This document shows positions 48,714-59,112 of a stretch of DNA of 64,000 bases, one piece after another. The stretch spans positions 1 through 64,000 of the forward strand of contig NZ_MCGB01000061.1 in NCBI RefSeq assembly GCF_001699815.1. Reading direction: 5' to 3'. Both the position numbers and the translations under genes were made by a program. Source of the DNA: Ralstonia pickettii. GTDB taxonomy: Bacteria > Pseudomonadota > Gammaproteobacteria > Burkholderiales > Burkholderiaceae. The notes under the pieces are model-generated. The model had not been told where the DNA came from. It did no database searches and saw only the letters and a list, made by a program, of their open reading frames with translations. The first letter of the stretch is position 1, and the number at the start of each line of letters is the position of its first letter.

Positions 48714-51201
48714 GCAGACCGCTGCCGCCGCGACCGCTTCGGTGGCCGGCGTCACGCTTCCTGCTGGCGCCGCCAACCTCGTCACCGACAAAGAGCTGAC
48801 GCAGCTCAAGTGGTCGAAGGCGCCTTGCCGATTCTGCGGCACGGGCTGCGGCGTTGAAGTGGCCGTCAAAGACAATCGCGTGGTGGCCACGCAGGGCGAC
48901 CCGAAGGCCGAGGTCAATCGGGGCCTGAACTGCGTCAAGGGCTACTTCCTCTCAAAGATCATGTACGGCAAGGACCGGCTGACCCAGCCGCTGCTGCGCA
49001 TGAAGAACGGCAAGTACGACAAGAACGGCGAGTTCACGCCCGTCACCTGGGACCGCGCGTTCGACGAGATGGCGATGCAGTTCAAGCGCGTCATCAAGGA
49101 AAAGGGCCCGACCGCTGTCGGCATGTTCGGCTCGGGTCAATGGACCGTTTTTGAGGGTTACGCCGCCGTCAAGCTAATGAAGGCGGGATTCCGCTCGAAC
49201 AACCTCGACCCCAACGCGCGCCACTGCATGGCCTCTGCCGTGGCCGGCTTCATGCGAACGTTCGGCATGGACGAGCCGATGGGCTGCTACGACGATTTCG
49301 AAGTCGCTGACGCGTTCGTGCTGTGGGGCTCGAACATGGCGGAGATGCACCCCATCCTCTGGTCGCGCGTGACGGACCGGCGCCTCTCCGCGCCCAAGAC
49401 GAAGGTCGCGGTGCTGTCGACGTTTACGCACCGCTCGTTCGATCTGGCCGATATCCCGATCGTCTTCACACCGCAGGCCGATCTCGCGATGCTCAACTAC
49501 ATCGCGAACTACATCATCACCAACAAGAAGGTCAACACGGACTTCGTCAACAAGCACACCGTCTTCAAGCAGGGCGTGACCGACATCGGCTACGGCCTGC
49601 GGCCCGACAACCCCGTGCAGAAGGCCGCCAAGAACGCCGACAAGGTGGGTGACTCCAAGCCGATCTCATTCGACGAGTTTGCGAAGTTCGTCTCGACGTA
49701 CGACCTGGACTACACCACCAAGCTGGCGAACCCGGACAAGAGCAAGGAGAAGGAGTTCAAGCAGCAGCTCCAGAAGCTTGCCGAGCTGTACGCCGATCCG
49801 AAGATCAAGGTCGTGTCGTTCTGGACCATGGGTTTCAACCAGCACACCCGCGGCACCTGGGCGAACAACATGATCTACAACCTGCACCTGCTGACAGGGA
49901 AGATCGCCACACCGGGCAACAGCCCTTTCTCCCTGACGGGCCAGCCTTCGGCATGCGGCACCGCGCGCGAGGTGGGCACGTTCTCGCACCGCTTGCCGGC
50001 CGACATGGTGGTGACCAACCCGAAGCACCGTGAAGAAGCCGAGCACATCTGGAAGCTGCCGGCTGGCACGATCCCTGAAAAGCCCGGCTATCACGCGGTG
50101 CTGCAAAACCGCATGCTGAAGGACGGCAAGCTCAACGCCTACTGGGTGCAGGTCAACAACAACATGCAGGCCGGCGCCAACATCAACGAGGAAGGCTACC
50201 CGGGCTACCGCAATCCGGCGAATTTCATCGTTGTTTCGGACGTGTACCCGACCGTCACCGCACTGGCCGCCGACTTGATCCTCCCGAGCGCGATGTGGGT
50301 TGAGAAGGAAGGCGCCTACGGCAACGCCGAGCGCCGCACGCAGTTCTGGCATCAACTCGTTGATGCGCCGGGTGAGGCGCGATCCGACCTGTGGCAGCTG
50401 GTGGAGTTCTCCAAGCGTTTCAAGGTGGAAGAAGTCTGGCCCGAAGACCTCATCGCCAAAAAGCCGGAGCTGCGCGGCAAGACCCTCTACGACGTGCTCT
50501 ACCGCAACGGCAATGTCGACAGGTTCCCGCTCAAGGACGTCGACCCGGAATACAACAATGCCGAAGCCAAGGCGTTCGGCTTCTACCTGCAGAAGGGCCT
50601 GTTCGAGGAGTACGCAAGCTTCGGGCGCGGCCACGGCCATGACCTGGCACCGTTCGACGATTATCACAAGGCGCGCGGATTGCGCTGGCCTGTGGTCAAC
50701 GGAAAAGAGACGCGCTGGCGCTACAAGGAAGGCAGCGATCCGTACGTCAAGGCCGGCACCGGCTACCAGTTCTACGGCAACCCGGATGGCAAGGCGGTGA
50801 TCTTCGCCCTGCCCTATGAGGCACCGCCGGAAGTGCCAGACAAGGAATACCCGTTCTGGTTGTCGACCGGCCGCGTGCTGGAGCACTGGCACTCGGGCTC
50901 GATGACGCGCCGGGTGCCCGAACTGTATCGCGCATTCCCGAATGCGGTCTGCTTCATGCACCCGGAAGATGCAAACGCGCTTGGGCTGCGGCGTGGTGTC
51001 GAGGTCGAAGTGATCTCGCGGCGCGGCAAGATGCGCACCCGCATTGAAACGCGCGGCCGCAACCAGCCGCCGAAGGGCCTGGTGTTCGTGCCGTGGTTCG
51101 ATGCAAGCCAGCTCATCAACAAGGTCACACTGGATGCAACCTGCCCGATCTCGCTGCAGACGGATTTCAAGAAGTGCGCCGTCAAGATCGTGAAGGTCTG
51201 A
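48685..51201 (+). CDS. napA: Periplasmic nitrate reductase catalytic subunit NapA
   Basis: An 838-residue molybdoenzyme that reduces nitrate to nitrite in the periplasm. The Tat signal is [15 protein letters not shown] with cleavage near residue 30. The 4Fe-4S cluster is held by Cys48, Cys51, Cys55 and Cys83, and the molybdenum ligand is Cys181 ([10 protein letters not shown]). The enzyme uses bis-MGD, whose synthesis genes are elsewhere. Length is normal. The ATG at 48685 follows GAGGAAATGGACG. It receives electrons from NapB. Confidence 0.97.
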   Translation: MKVSRRAFIKQTAAAATASVAGVTLPAGAANLVTDKELTQLKWSKAPCRFCGTGCGVEVAVKDNRVVATQGDPKAEVNRGLNCVKGYFLSKIMYGKDRLTQPLLRMKNGKYDKNGEFTPVTWDRAFDEMAMQFKRVIKEKGPTAVGMFGSGQWTVFEGYAAVKLMKAGFRSNNLDPNARHCMASAVAGFMRTFGMDEPMGCYDDFEVADAFVLWGSNMAEMHPILWSRVTDRRLSAPKTKVAVLSTFTHRSFDLADIPIVFTPQADLAMLNYIANYIITNKKVNTDFVNKHTVFKQGVTDIGYGLRPDNPVQKAAKNADKVGDSKPISFDEFAKFVSTYDLDYTTKLANPDKSKEKEFKQQLQKLAELYADPKIKVVSFWTMGFNQHTRGTWANNMIYNLHLLTGKIATPGNSPFSLTGQPSACGTAREVGTFSHRLPADMVVTNPKHREEAEHIWKLPAGTIPEKPGYHAVLQNRMLKDGKLNAYWVQVNNNMQAGANINEEGYPGYRNPANFIVVSDVYPTVTALAADLILPSAMWVEKEGAYGNAERRTQFWHQLVDAPGEARSDLWQLVEFSKRFKVEEVWPEDLIAKKPELRGKTLYDVLYRNGNVDRFPLKDVDPEYNNAEAKAFGFYLQKGLFEEYASFGRGHGHDLAPFDDYHKARGLRWPVVNGKETRWRYKEGSDPYVKAGTGYQFYGNPDGKAVIFALPYEAPPEVPDKEYPFWLSTGRVLEHWHSGSMTRRVPELYRAFPNAVCFMHPEDANALGLRRGVEVEVISRRGKMRTRIETRGRNQPPKGLVFVPWFDASQLINKVTLDATCPISLQTDFKKCAVKIVKV

Positions 51202-51241
51202 CGAGCACAGGCAGACGACACACGCGCAACAGGAAAACGTC

Positions 51242-51745
51242 ATGAAGCTCAGCCGACTCTTGGGACTGCCAGCCGCCATCTGTGCGCTGCTCCTGGCGAC
51301 CCTTGCCAACTTGCCCGCGCAAGCCCAAGGCGTGGTCGACGCCATGCGCGGCCCCACGCCGATTGCCGCCGAATCGACACCGCCGATCCTGTATCCGACC
51401 GAGAACAAGGACGTGCGCCGCGAGCGCAACTACACCGGGCAGCCGCCGACGATTCCGCACAAGATCGACGGCACCTACATGTATCAGATCAACAAGGACC
51501 ACAACGGTTGTCTGTCCTGCCACGCGCGTACGAAGGCCGAAGAGATGCGCGCGATCGCGATCAGCCCCACGCACTACGTTGACCGCGATGGCCATCAACT
51601 GGCCGACGTTTCGCCGCGCCGCTTCTTCTGCACGCAATGCCACGTGCCGCAGGCCGACGCCAAGCCGCTTGTCACCAATACGTTTGTCGATGTCGATCAA
51701 CTGCTCAAACGCAAGCCTGATGGCAAGAGCGTTGGCAAGAACTGA
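51242..51745 (+). CDS. napB: Periplasmic nitrate reductase electron-transfer subunit NapB (dihaem cytochrome c)
   Basis: A 167-residue dihaem cytochrome. A signal peptide spans about residues 1-28 (ending PAQAQ). Haem sites are CLSCH (90-94) and CTQCH (130-134), with axial His residues in IPHKIDGTYM and SPTHYVDRDGH. It passes electrons from NapC to NapA. Haem attachment would require the ccm system encoded downstream. Confidence 0.96.
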   Translation: MKLSRLLGLPAAICALLLATLANLPAQAQGVVDAMRGPTPIAAESTPPILYPTENKDVRRERNYTGQPPTIPHKIDGTYMYQINKDHNGCLSCHARTKAEEMRAIAISPTHYVDRDGHQLADVSPRRFFCTQCHVPQADAKPLVTNTFVDVDQLLKRKPDGKSVGKN

Positions 51746-51757
51746 GGCGGTGCAGTC

Positions 51758-52345
51758 ATGTTCGACCTGATCAAGCGCTACTGGCGCACCATCAACCGGC
51801 CCAGCGCGTATTTCAGCCTGGGCTTTCTAACGTTGGGCGGCTTTGTTGCCGGCGTGGTGTTCTGGGGCGCGTTCAACACCGCGATGGAAGTGACCAATAC
51901 CGAAGCGTTCTGCACGGGTTGCCACGAAATGCACGACAACGTGTATCAGGAGCTGCAGAGCACGATCCACTACACCAACCGCAGCGGCGTACGTGCAATC
52001 TGCTCCAACTGCCACGTTCCGCACGCCTGGACGAACAAGATTGCTCGGAAGATGCAGGCCTCCAAGGAAGTGTGGGGCAAGATTTTCGGCACCATCGACA
52101 CGCGCGAGAAATTCGAGGCCCACCGACTCGAGCTGGCCCAGCATGAATGGGATCGGCTGAAGGCCAACGATTCATTGGAATGCCGCAACTGCCACAACTA
52201 CGAATCGATGGACTTCACGCGGCAAAGCCCACGCGCCTCTGCCATGCATTCCCAATACCTGGGCAGCAAGGAGAAGACCTGTATCGACTGCCACAAGGGC
52301 ATTGCGCACCATCTGCCCGACATGTCGAAGATGAAGGCCGAGTGA
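51758..52345 (+). CDS. napC: Cytochrome c-type protein NapC (NapC/NirT family)
   Basis: A 195-residue membrane-anchored tetrahaem quinol dehydrogenase. One N-terminal membrane helix (about residues 19-38) is followed by four CxxCH sites at 52-56, 82-86, 142-146 and 175-179. It oxidises quinol and feeds NapB. With napG and napH absent from the cluster, it is the only visible route from the quinol pool. Confidence 0.96.
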   Translation: MFDLIKRYWRTINRPSAYFSLGFLTLGGFVAGVVFWGAFNTAMEVTNTEAFCTGCHEMHDNVYQELQSTIHYTNRSGVRAICSNCHVPHAWTNKIARKMQASKEVWGKIFGTIDTREKFEAHRLELAQHEWDRLKANDSLECRNCHNYESMDFTRQSPRASAMHSQYLGSKEKTCIDCHKGIAHHLPDMSKMKAE

Positions 52346-52397
52346 GGCACGTGATCGTGCGGCATGCGCTAGCCCCCATTCGACTCCGACACCTGCC

Positions 52398-53030
52398 GTG
52401 CTTGTTGCCAGCCAATTGACGTTTTCGCGCGCCGGCCGCCGGATCTTCCGCGAGTTGGACCTCTCGGTGTCGGCGGCCGAGCTGGTACAGGTAACGGGGG
52501 CGAACGGCAGCGGGAAGACCACGCTGCTGCGCGTGCTCTGCGGCTTGCTCGCACCGGCAAGCGGCTCACTGACATGGCACGGCGTACCCGTGCGCAGCGG
52601 CGATCCCGCCTTGCTCAATGCGCTCTGCTATGTGGGGCACACCAACGGCATCGACCCTGATCTGACTGTGACAGAGAGCCTGCGTCTGGCCAAGCAGTTG
52701 GCCGGGTTGCGCGATTCGGCATCCGAGCCGTTTGGCATCGGGCCCGCACTGGAAGCGCTCGAACTCGGCAAGCTTGCCGCCACGCCCGTGCGCAAGCTCT
52801 CGCAAGGCCAACGCCGGCGAGTCGCACTGGCGCGCTTGGTGCTCGCCCGGCGCGAGCTGTGGCTGCTCGATGAGCCAATCGCCTCGCTTGACGACCATGC
52901 ACTCGGGCTCTTCACCGCACAACTGGATGCACACTTGCGTGCAGGCGGCATGGCCATCATGGCCACGCACCAGTTGCTGTCGCGCCCGCACGGGGCAAAT
53001 CGCGTACTTCGGCTTGGGGGAACTGCATGA
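52398..53030 (+). CDS. ccmA: Cytochrome c maturation ABC ATPase CcmA
   Basis: A 210-residue ATPase of the CcmABCD complex that releases holo-CcmE. Walker A GANGSGKTTLLR, signature LSQGQRRRVALARL and Walker B LWLLDEPIASLDD are present. It starts with GTG at 52398, 52 bases after napC with no terminator between, so it is likely co-transcribed with nap. The stop overlaps ccmB (ATGA). Confidence 0.93.
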   Translation: MLVASQLTFSRAGRRIFRELDLSVSAAELVQVTGANGSGKTTLLRVLCGLLAPASGSLTWHGVPVRSGDPALLNALCYVGHTNGIDPDLTVTESLRLAKQLAGLRDSASEPFGIGPALEALELGKLAATPVRKLSQGQRRRVALARLVLARRELWLLDEPIASLDDHALGLFTAQLDAHLRAGGMAIMATHQLLSRPHGANRVLRLGGTA

Positions 53031-53695
53031 AACCCATGCTGATGGCCATCCTGCGGCACGATCTGGCGCTGTCATGGCGGCGACGCGGCAACCTGGTCGG
53101 CGGCGTGGTGTTCTACGTCATTGCGGCGAGCCTGTTTCCGCTGGCCATCGGCCCCGACCCGCAGCAGCTGCGCATGCTCGCCCCGGGCATCCTGTGGGTA
53201 GCGGCGCTGCTGGCGTCGATGCTCTCGCTCTCCCGGTTGTTTGCACAGGAACACGCCGATGGCAGCCTCGATCAACTGCTGTTGTCGCCGCACCCGCTTG
53301 CGCTGATCGTACTGACGAAGATCGCAGCGCACTGGCTCGCGAGTGGCCTGCCATTGCTGCTGCTGACGCCCATCCTGGCGCAGCAGTACAGTCTGCCGCT
53401 GCATGCAACGCTCCTGCTGACAGCCACGCTGCTGATCGGTACGCCGGCCATTGCGCTGATCGGTGCCGTTGGCGCGGCGCTCACACTGGGCGTGCGTAAC
53501 GGAGCAGCGCTGCTGTGCATCCTTGTGCTGCCGTTGTGTGTGCCCGTGCTTGTGTTTGGTGCAGGCGCCGGATCAGCTGCCGACGCAGGGCTTGATGTCA
53601 TGCCGCATTTGTCGCTGCTGGGCGCTTGCCTGGCGCTGTCGTTGTTTGTGTGCCCGCTGGCCACTGCGGCCGGGCTGCGGATTGCCGTGGAATGA
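53027..53695 (+). CDS. ccmB: Haem exporter permease CcmB
   Basis: A 222-residue membrane protein with about six transmembrane helices, the first permease of CcmABCD. Family features are LALSWRRRGNLVGGVVFYVIA near the start and the QEHADGSLDQLLLSPHPL segment. It overlaps ccmA by 4 bases and lies 4 bases before ccmC. Confidence 0.93.
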   Translation: MKPMLMAILRHDLALSWRRRGNLVGGVVFYVIAASLFPLAIGPDPQQLRMLAPGILWVAALLASMLSLSRLFAQEHADGSLDQLLLSPHPLALIVLTKIAAHWLASGLPLLLLTPILAQQYSLPLHATLLLTATLLIGTPAIALIGAVGAALTLGVRNGAALLCILVLPLCVPVLVFGAGAGSAADAGLDVMPHLSLLGACLALSLFVCPLATAAGLRIAVE

Positions 53696-53699
53696 CCCG

Positions 53700-54488
53700 A
53701 TGACGAACCGATCAGGACTCCACACCCCTCCCATTGCCGCCCCGCGCGAACCTGCCTCCCGGCGCTGGAACTGGCTCGCGTATGCGTCGCCCGTGCGGTT
53801 TGATCCACTCGCGCGCAAGCTGGTGCCGTGGTTTGGCGCGGCGGCACTCATGTTCCTTGTCGCGGGCCTCTACGTCGGCTTTGTGGTGGCGCCCACCGAT
53901 GCGCAGCAGGGCGAGGTCTACCGCATCATCTTCCTGCACGTGCCGGCTGCGTGGATGTCGATGTTCATCTATCTGGTGATGGCCGGCTATTGCGCGCTGG
54001 CGCTGGTGCTGCACACACGGCTTTCGTCGATGATGGCCTCGGCGCTGGCACCCACCGGCGCGCTGTTCACTGCCATTGCGCTGTGGACAGGCGCGCTGTG
54101 GGGCAAGCCAACGTGGGGCACGTGGTGGGTATGGGATGCGCGCCTGACGTCGGAGTTGCTTCTGCTCTTTCTGTACCTTGGCTTCATCGCACTGGAGAGC
54201 GCCATTGAGGACCCCCGCCGTGCCGAGCGCGCCTGCGCCGTGCTTGGCGTGGTTGGCGTGGTCAACATCCCCGTGATCTATTTCTCGGTGCAGTGGTGGA
54301 ACACGCTGCACCAAGGCGCATCCATCAGCCTGACGGCAGCTCCGTCGATGGCGATGACGATGTTGCTCGGGATGTTGCTGATGACGCTCGCGTGCTGGAT
54401 GTACAGCATCTGCGTGGCGCTGATTCGCGTGCGCTGCATCATGCGCGAACGCGCCGACGACGACCTCAACCCAAGCACACCGGCATGA
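53700..54488 (+). CDS. ccmC: Haem lyase/exporter subunit CcmC
   Basis: A 262-residue membrane protein with about six helices and the periplasmic Trp-rich WWD motif GTWWVWDARLTSELL, which presents haem to CcmE. His residues flanking the motif (IFLHVPAAW; WWNTLHQGA) are the expected haem ligands. The ATG at 53700 was chosen over an upstream frame that overlaps ccmB. Confidence 0.94.
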   Translation: MTNRSGLHTPPIAAPREPASRRWNWLAYASPVRFDPLARKLVPWFGAAALMFLVAGLYVGFVVAPTDAQQGEVYRIIFLHVPAAWMSMFIYLVMAGYCALALVLHTRLSSMMASALAPTGALFTAIALWTGALWGKPTWGTWWVWDARLTSELLLLFLYLGFIALESAIEDPRRAERACAVLGVVGVVNIPVIYFSVQWWNTLHQGASISLTAAPSMAMTMLLGMLLMTLACWMYSICVALIRVRCIMRERADDDLNPSTPA

Positions 54489-54637
54489 GCCAGCTCTCCG
54501 TCAATCACGTCGACTATATTGCGGGCGCGTTTGCCGTGGCCGCCATCTGCATCGCAGCCGAGTTGCTGCTGCTCGCCCGCCGCTGGCGCGCAACCAATCG
54601 CGCCAGTCATCCCCATCCTGACGGCGGCGACCAATGA
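54485..54637 (+). CDS. ccmD: Haem exporter protein CcmD
   Basis: A 50-residue single-pass membrane protein (helix at about residues 11-32, [22 protein letters not shown]). It is short and poorly conserved as usual. It stabilises the CcmABCE interaction. Its start overlaps the ccmC stop and its end overlaps ccmE, each by 4 bases. Confidence 0.88.
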   Translation: MSQLSVNHVDYIAGAFAVAAICIAAELLLLARRWRATNRASHPHPDGGDQ

Positions 54638-55104
54638 CACGCAGACAACGCCGCCTCGGCATCCTGCTCGCCGCGCTGGTGTGCGCGGGTGCGGCTACCG
54701 CGCTTACGCTGAATGCATTCCGCTCCAATCTGGTGTTTTTCTTCAGCCCCACCCAGATCGCCGCCAAGGAAGCGCCTGTGGCACAGGTCTTCCGGCTGGG
54801 CGGGCTCGTCGAGCGCGGCTCGATCCAGCGCGAACGTGACGGCATGACCATCCGCTTTATTGTCACCGACACAGCGCGCGGCGTGCCGGTCGTCTACCAC
54901 GGCTTGCTGCCGGACCTGTTCCGCGAAGGCAAGGGCGTCGTGGCACGCGGCCGGCTCGGTGAGGACGGCGTCTTCGTCGCCAACGAGGTGCTCGCCAAGC
55001 ACGACGAAAACTACATGCCGCCCGAAGCTGCTGATGCCCTACGCCGCGCTGTGCAAGTCAACGAACAGATGGCGAAGGAATCTGCCCGGAGCGCGTCACG
55101 ATGA
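54634..55104 (+). CDS. ccmE: Periplasmic haem chaperone CcmE
   Basis: A 156-residue membrane-anchored OB-fold chaperone that covalently carries haem. The anchor is at about residues 8-26. The haem-binding motif is His123 in [10 protein letters not shown] with Tyr127 nearby. Haem passes from CcmC to CcmE and then to CcmF/H. Confidence 0.95.
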   Translation: MTRRQRRLGILLAALVCAGAATALTLNAFRSNLVFFFSPTQIAAKEAPVAQVFRLGGLVERGSIQRERDGMTIRFIVTDTARGVPVVYHGLLPDLFREGKGVVARGRLGEDGVFVANEVLAKHDENYMPPEAADALRRAVQVNEQMAKESARSASR

Positions 55105-57119
55105 TTGCCGAGCTAGGCCATTTCGCGTTGATCCTGGCGTTGCTGACTGCTGCCATGCAATCCGTGCTGCCGCTGGTTGGCGCAGCGCGCGACGACGAGC
55201 GTTGGATGGCCGTGGCGCGACCCGCTGCGCGCATGCAATGTGCATTGGTTCTCGTGGCGTATGGCGCGCTGACATGGGCCTTCGTCAGCAACGACTTCAG
55301 CGTGCTCTATGTCGCCGCCAACTCGAACAGCGCGCTGCCGCTGCCCTATCGCGTGGCCGCCGTGTGGGGCGGACACGAGGGATCGATGTTGCTTTGGACG
55401 GCGATGCTGGCGTTGTGGTCGCTGGCCGTGTCGTTGTTCAGCCGTCAACTGCCGTTGCCCGTGGTGGCGCGCGTGCTGGGCGTGATGGGCGCCATCAGCA
55501 CGGGGCTGCTGCTTTTCTTGCTGTTCGCATCCAACCCATTCCTGCGCCTGTTGCCGCCTGCCCTGGAAGGGCGCGACCTCAACCCGCTGCTGCAAGACCC
55601 GGGCATGGTGTCGCATCCACCCATGCTCTACATGGGTTACGTGGGCTTTGCCGTGGCGTTCTCGTTTGCGATGGCCGCGCTGCTGTCGGGCCGGCTCGAT
55701 GCCACCTGGGCGCGCTGGTCGCGGCCGTGGACGACCGCCGCCTGGGCATGCCTGACGACCGGCATCATGCTCGGCAGCGCATGGGCGTACTACGAACTCG
55801 GCTGGGGCGGCTGGTGGTTCTGGGACCCGGTCGAAAACGCGTCTTTCATGCCGTGGCTGGCAGGCACGGCACTGATCCACTCGTTGGCGGTGACGGAAAA
55901 GCGCGGCGTGTTCCGCGCATGGACGGCGCTGCTGGCCATCTTCACGTTCTCGCTCAGTCTGCTCGGCACGTTCCTCGTCCGCTCGGGCGTGCTGACGTCG
56001 GTGCACGCCTTTGCGGTCGACCCGAAGCGCGGTCTCTTCATCCTCGCGTTGCTGGGCATCGTAACGGGCGGCGCCCTCGGTCTGTTTGCGTGGCGCGCAA
56101 AGCGGTTGTCCAGCAGCGCCTCGGAAGGCGCGACGTTCCCGCTGTTCGCGCGTGAATCGTTCCTGCTGGCCAACAACGTGCTGCTGGCGGTGGCGGCCGC
56201 CACGGTATTGCTTGGCACGCTGTATCCGCTTTTGCTGGATGTGCTGCGGCTGGGCAAGATCTCGGTCGGGCAAGCGTATTTCGAACAGGTCTTTGTGCCG
56301 CTGATGTCTCCTGCGGTGCTGCTGATGGGTGCCGCGCCACTGGCACGCTGGCGTCACGGTGCGCTGCCGTCGATGGCGGTGCGGCTGCGATGGGCAGCAG
56401 TGGCGAGTGTTGCCGTCGGGCTCGGACTGGCGGTGTTGTATCGGACGTCCGCGCTGGCGGGCCTGGGGCTGACGCTCGCCGCATGGTGTCTTGTGAGCGC
56501 GCTGGCCAGTCTGGCCGAAAAGCTTCGCCAGCCCGGCAATCGATTGACGACGCTGCGGCAATTGCCGCCGAGCTACTTTGGCATGCTCGTGGCGCACGCG
56601 GGGGTCGGCGTGTTCATTGCGGGTGTCACGCTGGTGCTCAGCCAGGAGACGCTACGCGAGCTGCCGGTGCGCGTGGGCGGCAAGGTGGAGGTGGGCGGCT
56701 ACATGTTCCACCTCGCCAGCGTTGCGCCTGCGCAGGGCCCCAACTACGACGTCTTGCGCGGCCATGTCGACGTCAGCCGCAACGGCAAACCCGTGGCCAC
56801 GCTGCTACCCGAGCGGCGCCTGTACCACAGCCAGGAAAATCCCACGACCGAAGTCGCCATCGACAGCGGCATCACGCGCGATCTCTATGTCGCGCTTGGT
56901 GAATCACTCGGACAAGACAACTGGGCCATGCGCATCTACATCAAGCCCTTTGTCGGCTGGATCTGGGCAGGCTGTGTGCTGATGGTGCTGGGCGGGCTGC
57001 TGGCCGTGTGCGACCGCCGCTACCGGCTGCGCCGCCGCTCCACGTCATCGCGCGCCGCGCCCGACACTGCACGGGGCGGCCCGTCATTAGCGATGCCAGC
57101 GACCGAGGAGCTACGGTGA
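55101..57119 (+). CDS. ccmF: Cytochrome c haem lyase subunit CcmF
   Basis: A 672-residue polytopic protein that, with CcmH/I, ligates haem to apocytochrome c. The WWD motif [19 protein letters not shown] is present, with the conserved start [17 protein letters not shown] and the [19 protein letters not shown] block. It overlaps ccmE and ccmG by 4 bases. Confidence 0.95.
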   Translation: MIAELGHFALILALLTAAMQSVLPLVGAARDDERWMAVARPAARMQCALVLVAYGALTWAFVSNDFSVLYVAANSNSALPLPYRVAAVWGGHEGSMLLWTAMLALWSLAVSLFSRQLPLPVVARVLGVMGAISTGLLLFLLFASNPFLRLLPPALEGRDLNPLLQDPGMVSHPPMLYMGYVGFAVAFSFAMAALLSGRLDATWARWSRPWTTAAWACLTTGIMLGSAWAYYELGWGGWWFWDPVENASFMPWLAGTALIHSLAVTEKRGVFRAWTALLAIFTFSLSLLGTFLVRSGVLTSVHAFAVDPKRGLFILALLGIVTGGALGLFAWRAKRLSSSASEGATFPLFARESFLLANNVLLAVAAATVLLGTLYPLLLDVLRLGKISVGQAYFEQVFVPLMSPAVLLMGAAPLARWRHGALPSMAVRLRWAAVASVAVGLGLAVLYRTSALAGLGLTLAAWCLVSALASLAEKLRQPGNRLTTLRQLPPSYFGMLVAHAGVGVFIAGVTLVLSQETLRELPVRVGGKVEVGGYMFHLASVAPAQGPNYDVLRGHVDVSRNGKPVATLLPERRLYHSQENPTTEVAIDSGITRDLYVALGESLGQDNWAMRIYIKPFVGWIWAGCVLMVLGGLLAVCDRRYRLRRRSTSSRAAPDTARGGPSLAMPATEELR

Positions 57120-57658
57120 AGCTGCGCTACGTGCTGCCGCTGGCAGCGTTCCTTGTTCTGGTGATTGCGCTGGCGGCGGGGCTGTCGCGCGATCCGCGCG
57201 AACTGCCCTCGCCGCTGGTCGGCAAGCCCGCACCGGCGTTCAGGCTAACGGCGCTGGAATCGACTGCCGGCCCCCTCACGCCGCAAGACCTGCGCGGCAA
57301 GGTCTGGATGCTCAACGTCTGGGCATCGTGGTGCACCGCCTGCCGCGCAGAGCACGCCGTGCTGAACGCGTTCGCAAAGCAATCAGCCGTGCCGATCTAC
57401 GGCCTGAACTACAAGGACGACGCCGACGCGGCACGCGCGTGGCTCAAACAAATGGGCGACCCGTATGTCACGTCCCTCATCGACGCAGACGGCAAGGTCG
57501 GCATCGACTACGGCGTCTACGGCGTGCCGGAAACCTTCGTCATCGACCGCGCTGGCGTAGTGCGCTATCGGCAGGTCGGCCCCGTGACGGCCGAGTCCAT
57601 GGAACGCAGGATCGCGCCGCTTCTGCAGCAACTGGAGCAGGAAGGTGGTCATGCATAA
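57116..57658 (+). CDS. ccmG: Thiol:disulfide interchange protein CcmG/DsbE
   Basis: A 180-residue membrane-anchored thioredoxin-like protein that reduces the CxxCH of apocytochromes. The anchor is at residues 5-23. The active site WCTAC is Cys73-Cys76, and the acidic YGVYGVPETF loop is typical of CcmG. The GTG start overlaps the ccmF stop (GTGA). Confidence 0.94.
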   Translation: MKLRYVLPLAAFLVLVIALAAGLSRDPRELPSPLVGKPAPAFRLTALESTAGPLTPQDLRGKVWMLNVWASWCTACRAEHAVLNAFAKQSAVPIYGLNYKDDADAARAWLKQMGDPYVTSLIDADGKVGIDYGVYGVPETFVIDRAGVVRYRQVGPVTAESMERRIAPLLQQLEQEGGHA

Positions 57659-58121
57659 ACGACTGGCTGCGCTCCTTCTCGCGGGCGTCGCTGCGTTCGT
57701 GCTGCAGACGCCCGCCTGTGCCGCAGCGTCGGACACCGATCTCGACACCCGCGTCCATGCGCTGTCGGAGCAGCTGCGCTGCCTCGTCTGCCAGAACCAG
57801 ACCCTCGCCGATTCCAACGCCGACCTGGCCGTCGACCTGCGCCGCCAGATTCGCGAAAAACTGCGTGCCGGCGCCACCGAGGCCGACGTGAAGGACTATC
57901 TCGTGCAGCGCTATGGCGATTTCGTCCTGTACCGTCCGCCTGTCAAACCGCTGACGTATCTGCTGTGGTTCGGCCCGGTGCTGTTGCTGATGTCGGTGGT
58001 GTTCGGCATCGTGTCGTCCCGCAAACAGCAGAAGGCCCCCCCTGCCGAGATGGACGCTGACGCGCAAGCGCGCCTCGCCGCCCTGCTTGCGGCGTCGCCA
58101 CCGGAAGACCCCCGTCCATGA
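57651..58121 (+). CDS. ccmH: Cytochrome c-type biogenesis protein CcmH
   Basis: A 156-residue membrane-anchored protein with a signal peptide (ending ACA), the redox motif LRCLVCQNQ (Cys44, Cys47) and a C-terminal helix. It works with CcmG on apocytochrome reduction. The ATG at 57651 was preferred over a GTG 6 bases earlier because GGAAGG lies just upstream. Confidence 0.94.
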   Translation: MHKRLAALLLAGVAAFVLQTPACAAASDTDLDTRVHALSEQLRCLVCQNQTLADSNADLAVDLRRQIREKLRAGATEADVKDYLVQRYGDFVLYRPPVKPLTYLLWFGPVLLLMSVVFGIVSSRKQQKAPPAEMDADAQARLAALLAASPPEDPRP

Positions 58122-59017
58122 CCGTGATGACCTTGTTCTGGCTGCTCGCGGCCGTCCTCACGGCTGTCACCATGGTGGTTCTACTGACGCCATTGCTGCG
58201 ACGCGCGCGCAACGATGTGGGCGATACGCACATCCAAATCCCCACCGTGCGCAGCCAGATGGTGCGCTGGTACCAAGACCAACTGCGCGAACTGGATACC
58301 GACCTGCGCACCGGCGCTATGGATGCCGCAGGCCACGCGCACGCACGCGCAGAGCTTGGCCGGCGGCTGCTGGACGACACAGCCGGCACCGCCAGCACCC
58401 CGCAGGCGCGGCCCGACCGCCGCCCCGTTCTGTTCGCCGCAGTGCTGCTGGCCGCGTTGCCCACCTTCGCCGTGCTGCTGTACCAGCACCTGGGAAAGCC
58501 CTCTGCTCTGTGGATGCCCGGCGACATGATGACCGCCGCCCGCAGCGACCACACCGGTGGAGATGCGCAGATCGAATCGATGGTCAACGGCTTGGCGAAA
58601 CGGCTGCGCGACACGCCTGACGACGCACCCGGCTGGGCGCTGCTTGCGCGGTCCTACAGCACGATGGAGCGGCCCGCCGATGCTGTCGCCGCCTATGCCA
58701 AAGCGGTCGCCCTTGCCCCCGACGTCGCCAGCCTGCGCGCCGATTACGCCGACGCACTCGCCACCGCGCAGGGCGGCGCCCTGGCTGGTGCGCCCATCGA
58801 GCAGGTGCGCCTTGCCCTGAAGGCCGACCCGGACGAGCCCAAAGCGCTGGCCCTGGCCGCTTCCGCCGCCGTCGAACGTGGTGACGTGAGCGATGCCATC
58901 GCCCACTGGGAGCGCCTGTACCAGTTGCTGCCGCCCGAATCTGCCGGTGCCAAGCAGATCGCCACCAACCTGGCTGCCGCGCGCGCCGATCAGCAAAAAG
59001 CACCCCGCGTCAAGTGA
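58118..59017 (+). CDS. ccmI: Cytochrome c biogenesis TPR protein CcmI
   Basis: A 299-residue protein with two N-terminal membrane helices (about residues 3-25 and 107-125) and TPR repeats in the C-terminal periplasmic part (WALLARSYSTMERPADAVAAYAKAVALAPD). It holds apocytochrome c for the haem ligase. In E. coli this portion is fused to CcmH; here it is separate. It is the last gene of the nap-ccm series. Confidence 0.92.
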   Translation: MTVMTLFWLLAAVLTAVTMVVLLTPLLRRARNDVGDTHIQIPTVRSQMVRWYQDQLRELDTDLRTGAMDAAGHAHARAELGRRLLDDTAGTASTPQARPDRRPVLFAAVLLAALPTFAVLLYQHLGKPSALWMPGDMMTAARSDHTGGDAQIESMVNGLAKRLRDTPDDAPGWALLARSYSTMERPADAVAAYAKAVALAPDVASLRADYADALATAQGGALAGAPIEQVRLALKADPDEPKALALAASAAVERGDVSDAIAHWERLYQLLPPESAGAKQIATNLAAARADQQKAPRVK

Positions 59018-59032
59018 CGCGTGCGCTGCTTC

Positions 59033-59057
59033 GAATTTGACCGCAAGACCCGGAGTG
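59033..59057 (+). promoter_or_regulatory. Putative Ada box, copy 2 (upstream of ada)
   Basis: A 15-base block GAATTTGACCGCAAG, two variable bases, then CCGGAGTG, ending 55 bases before the ada ATG. It is the partner of the element at 45,803-45,827 and is placed almost identically. Autoregulation of ada through this site is the expected arrangement. Confidence 0.65.
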
Positions 59058-59112
59058 TCCCGCCAGGGGGCCACACCTACAGTACAGTCATCCCAGTCCA
59101 TTGGATGACGTC

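Noticed and set aside
49666-51429. A 587-codon open frame opposite napA and napB
   Set aside because: Antisense to conserved genes with intact cofactor motifs; no start context.
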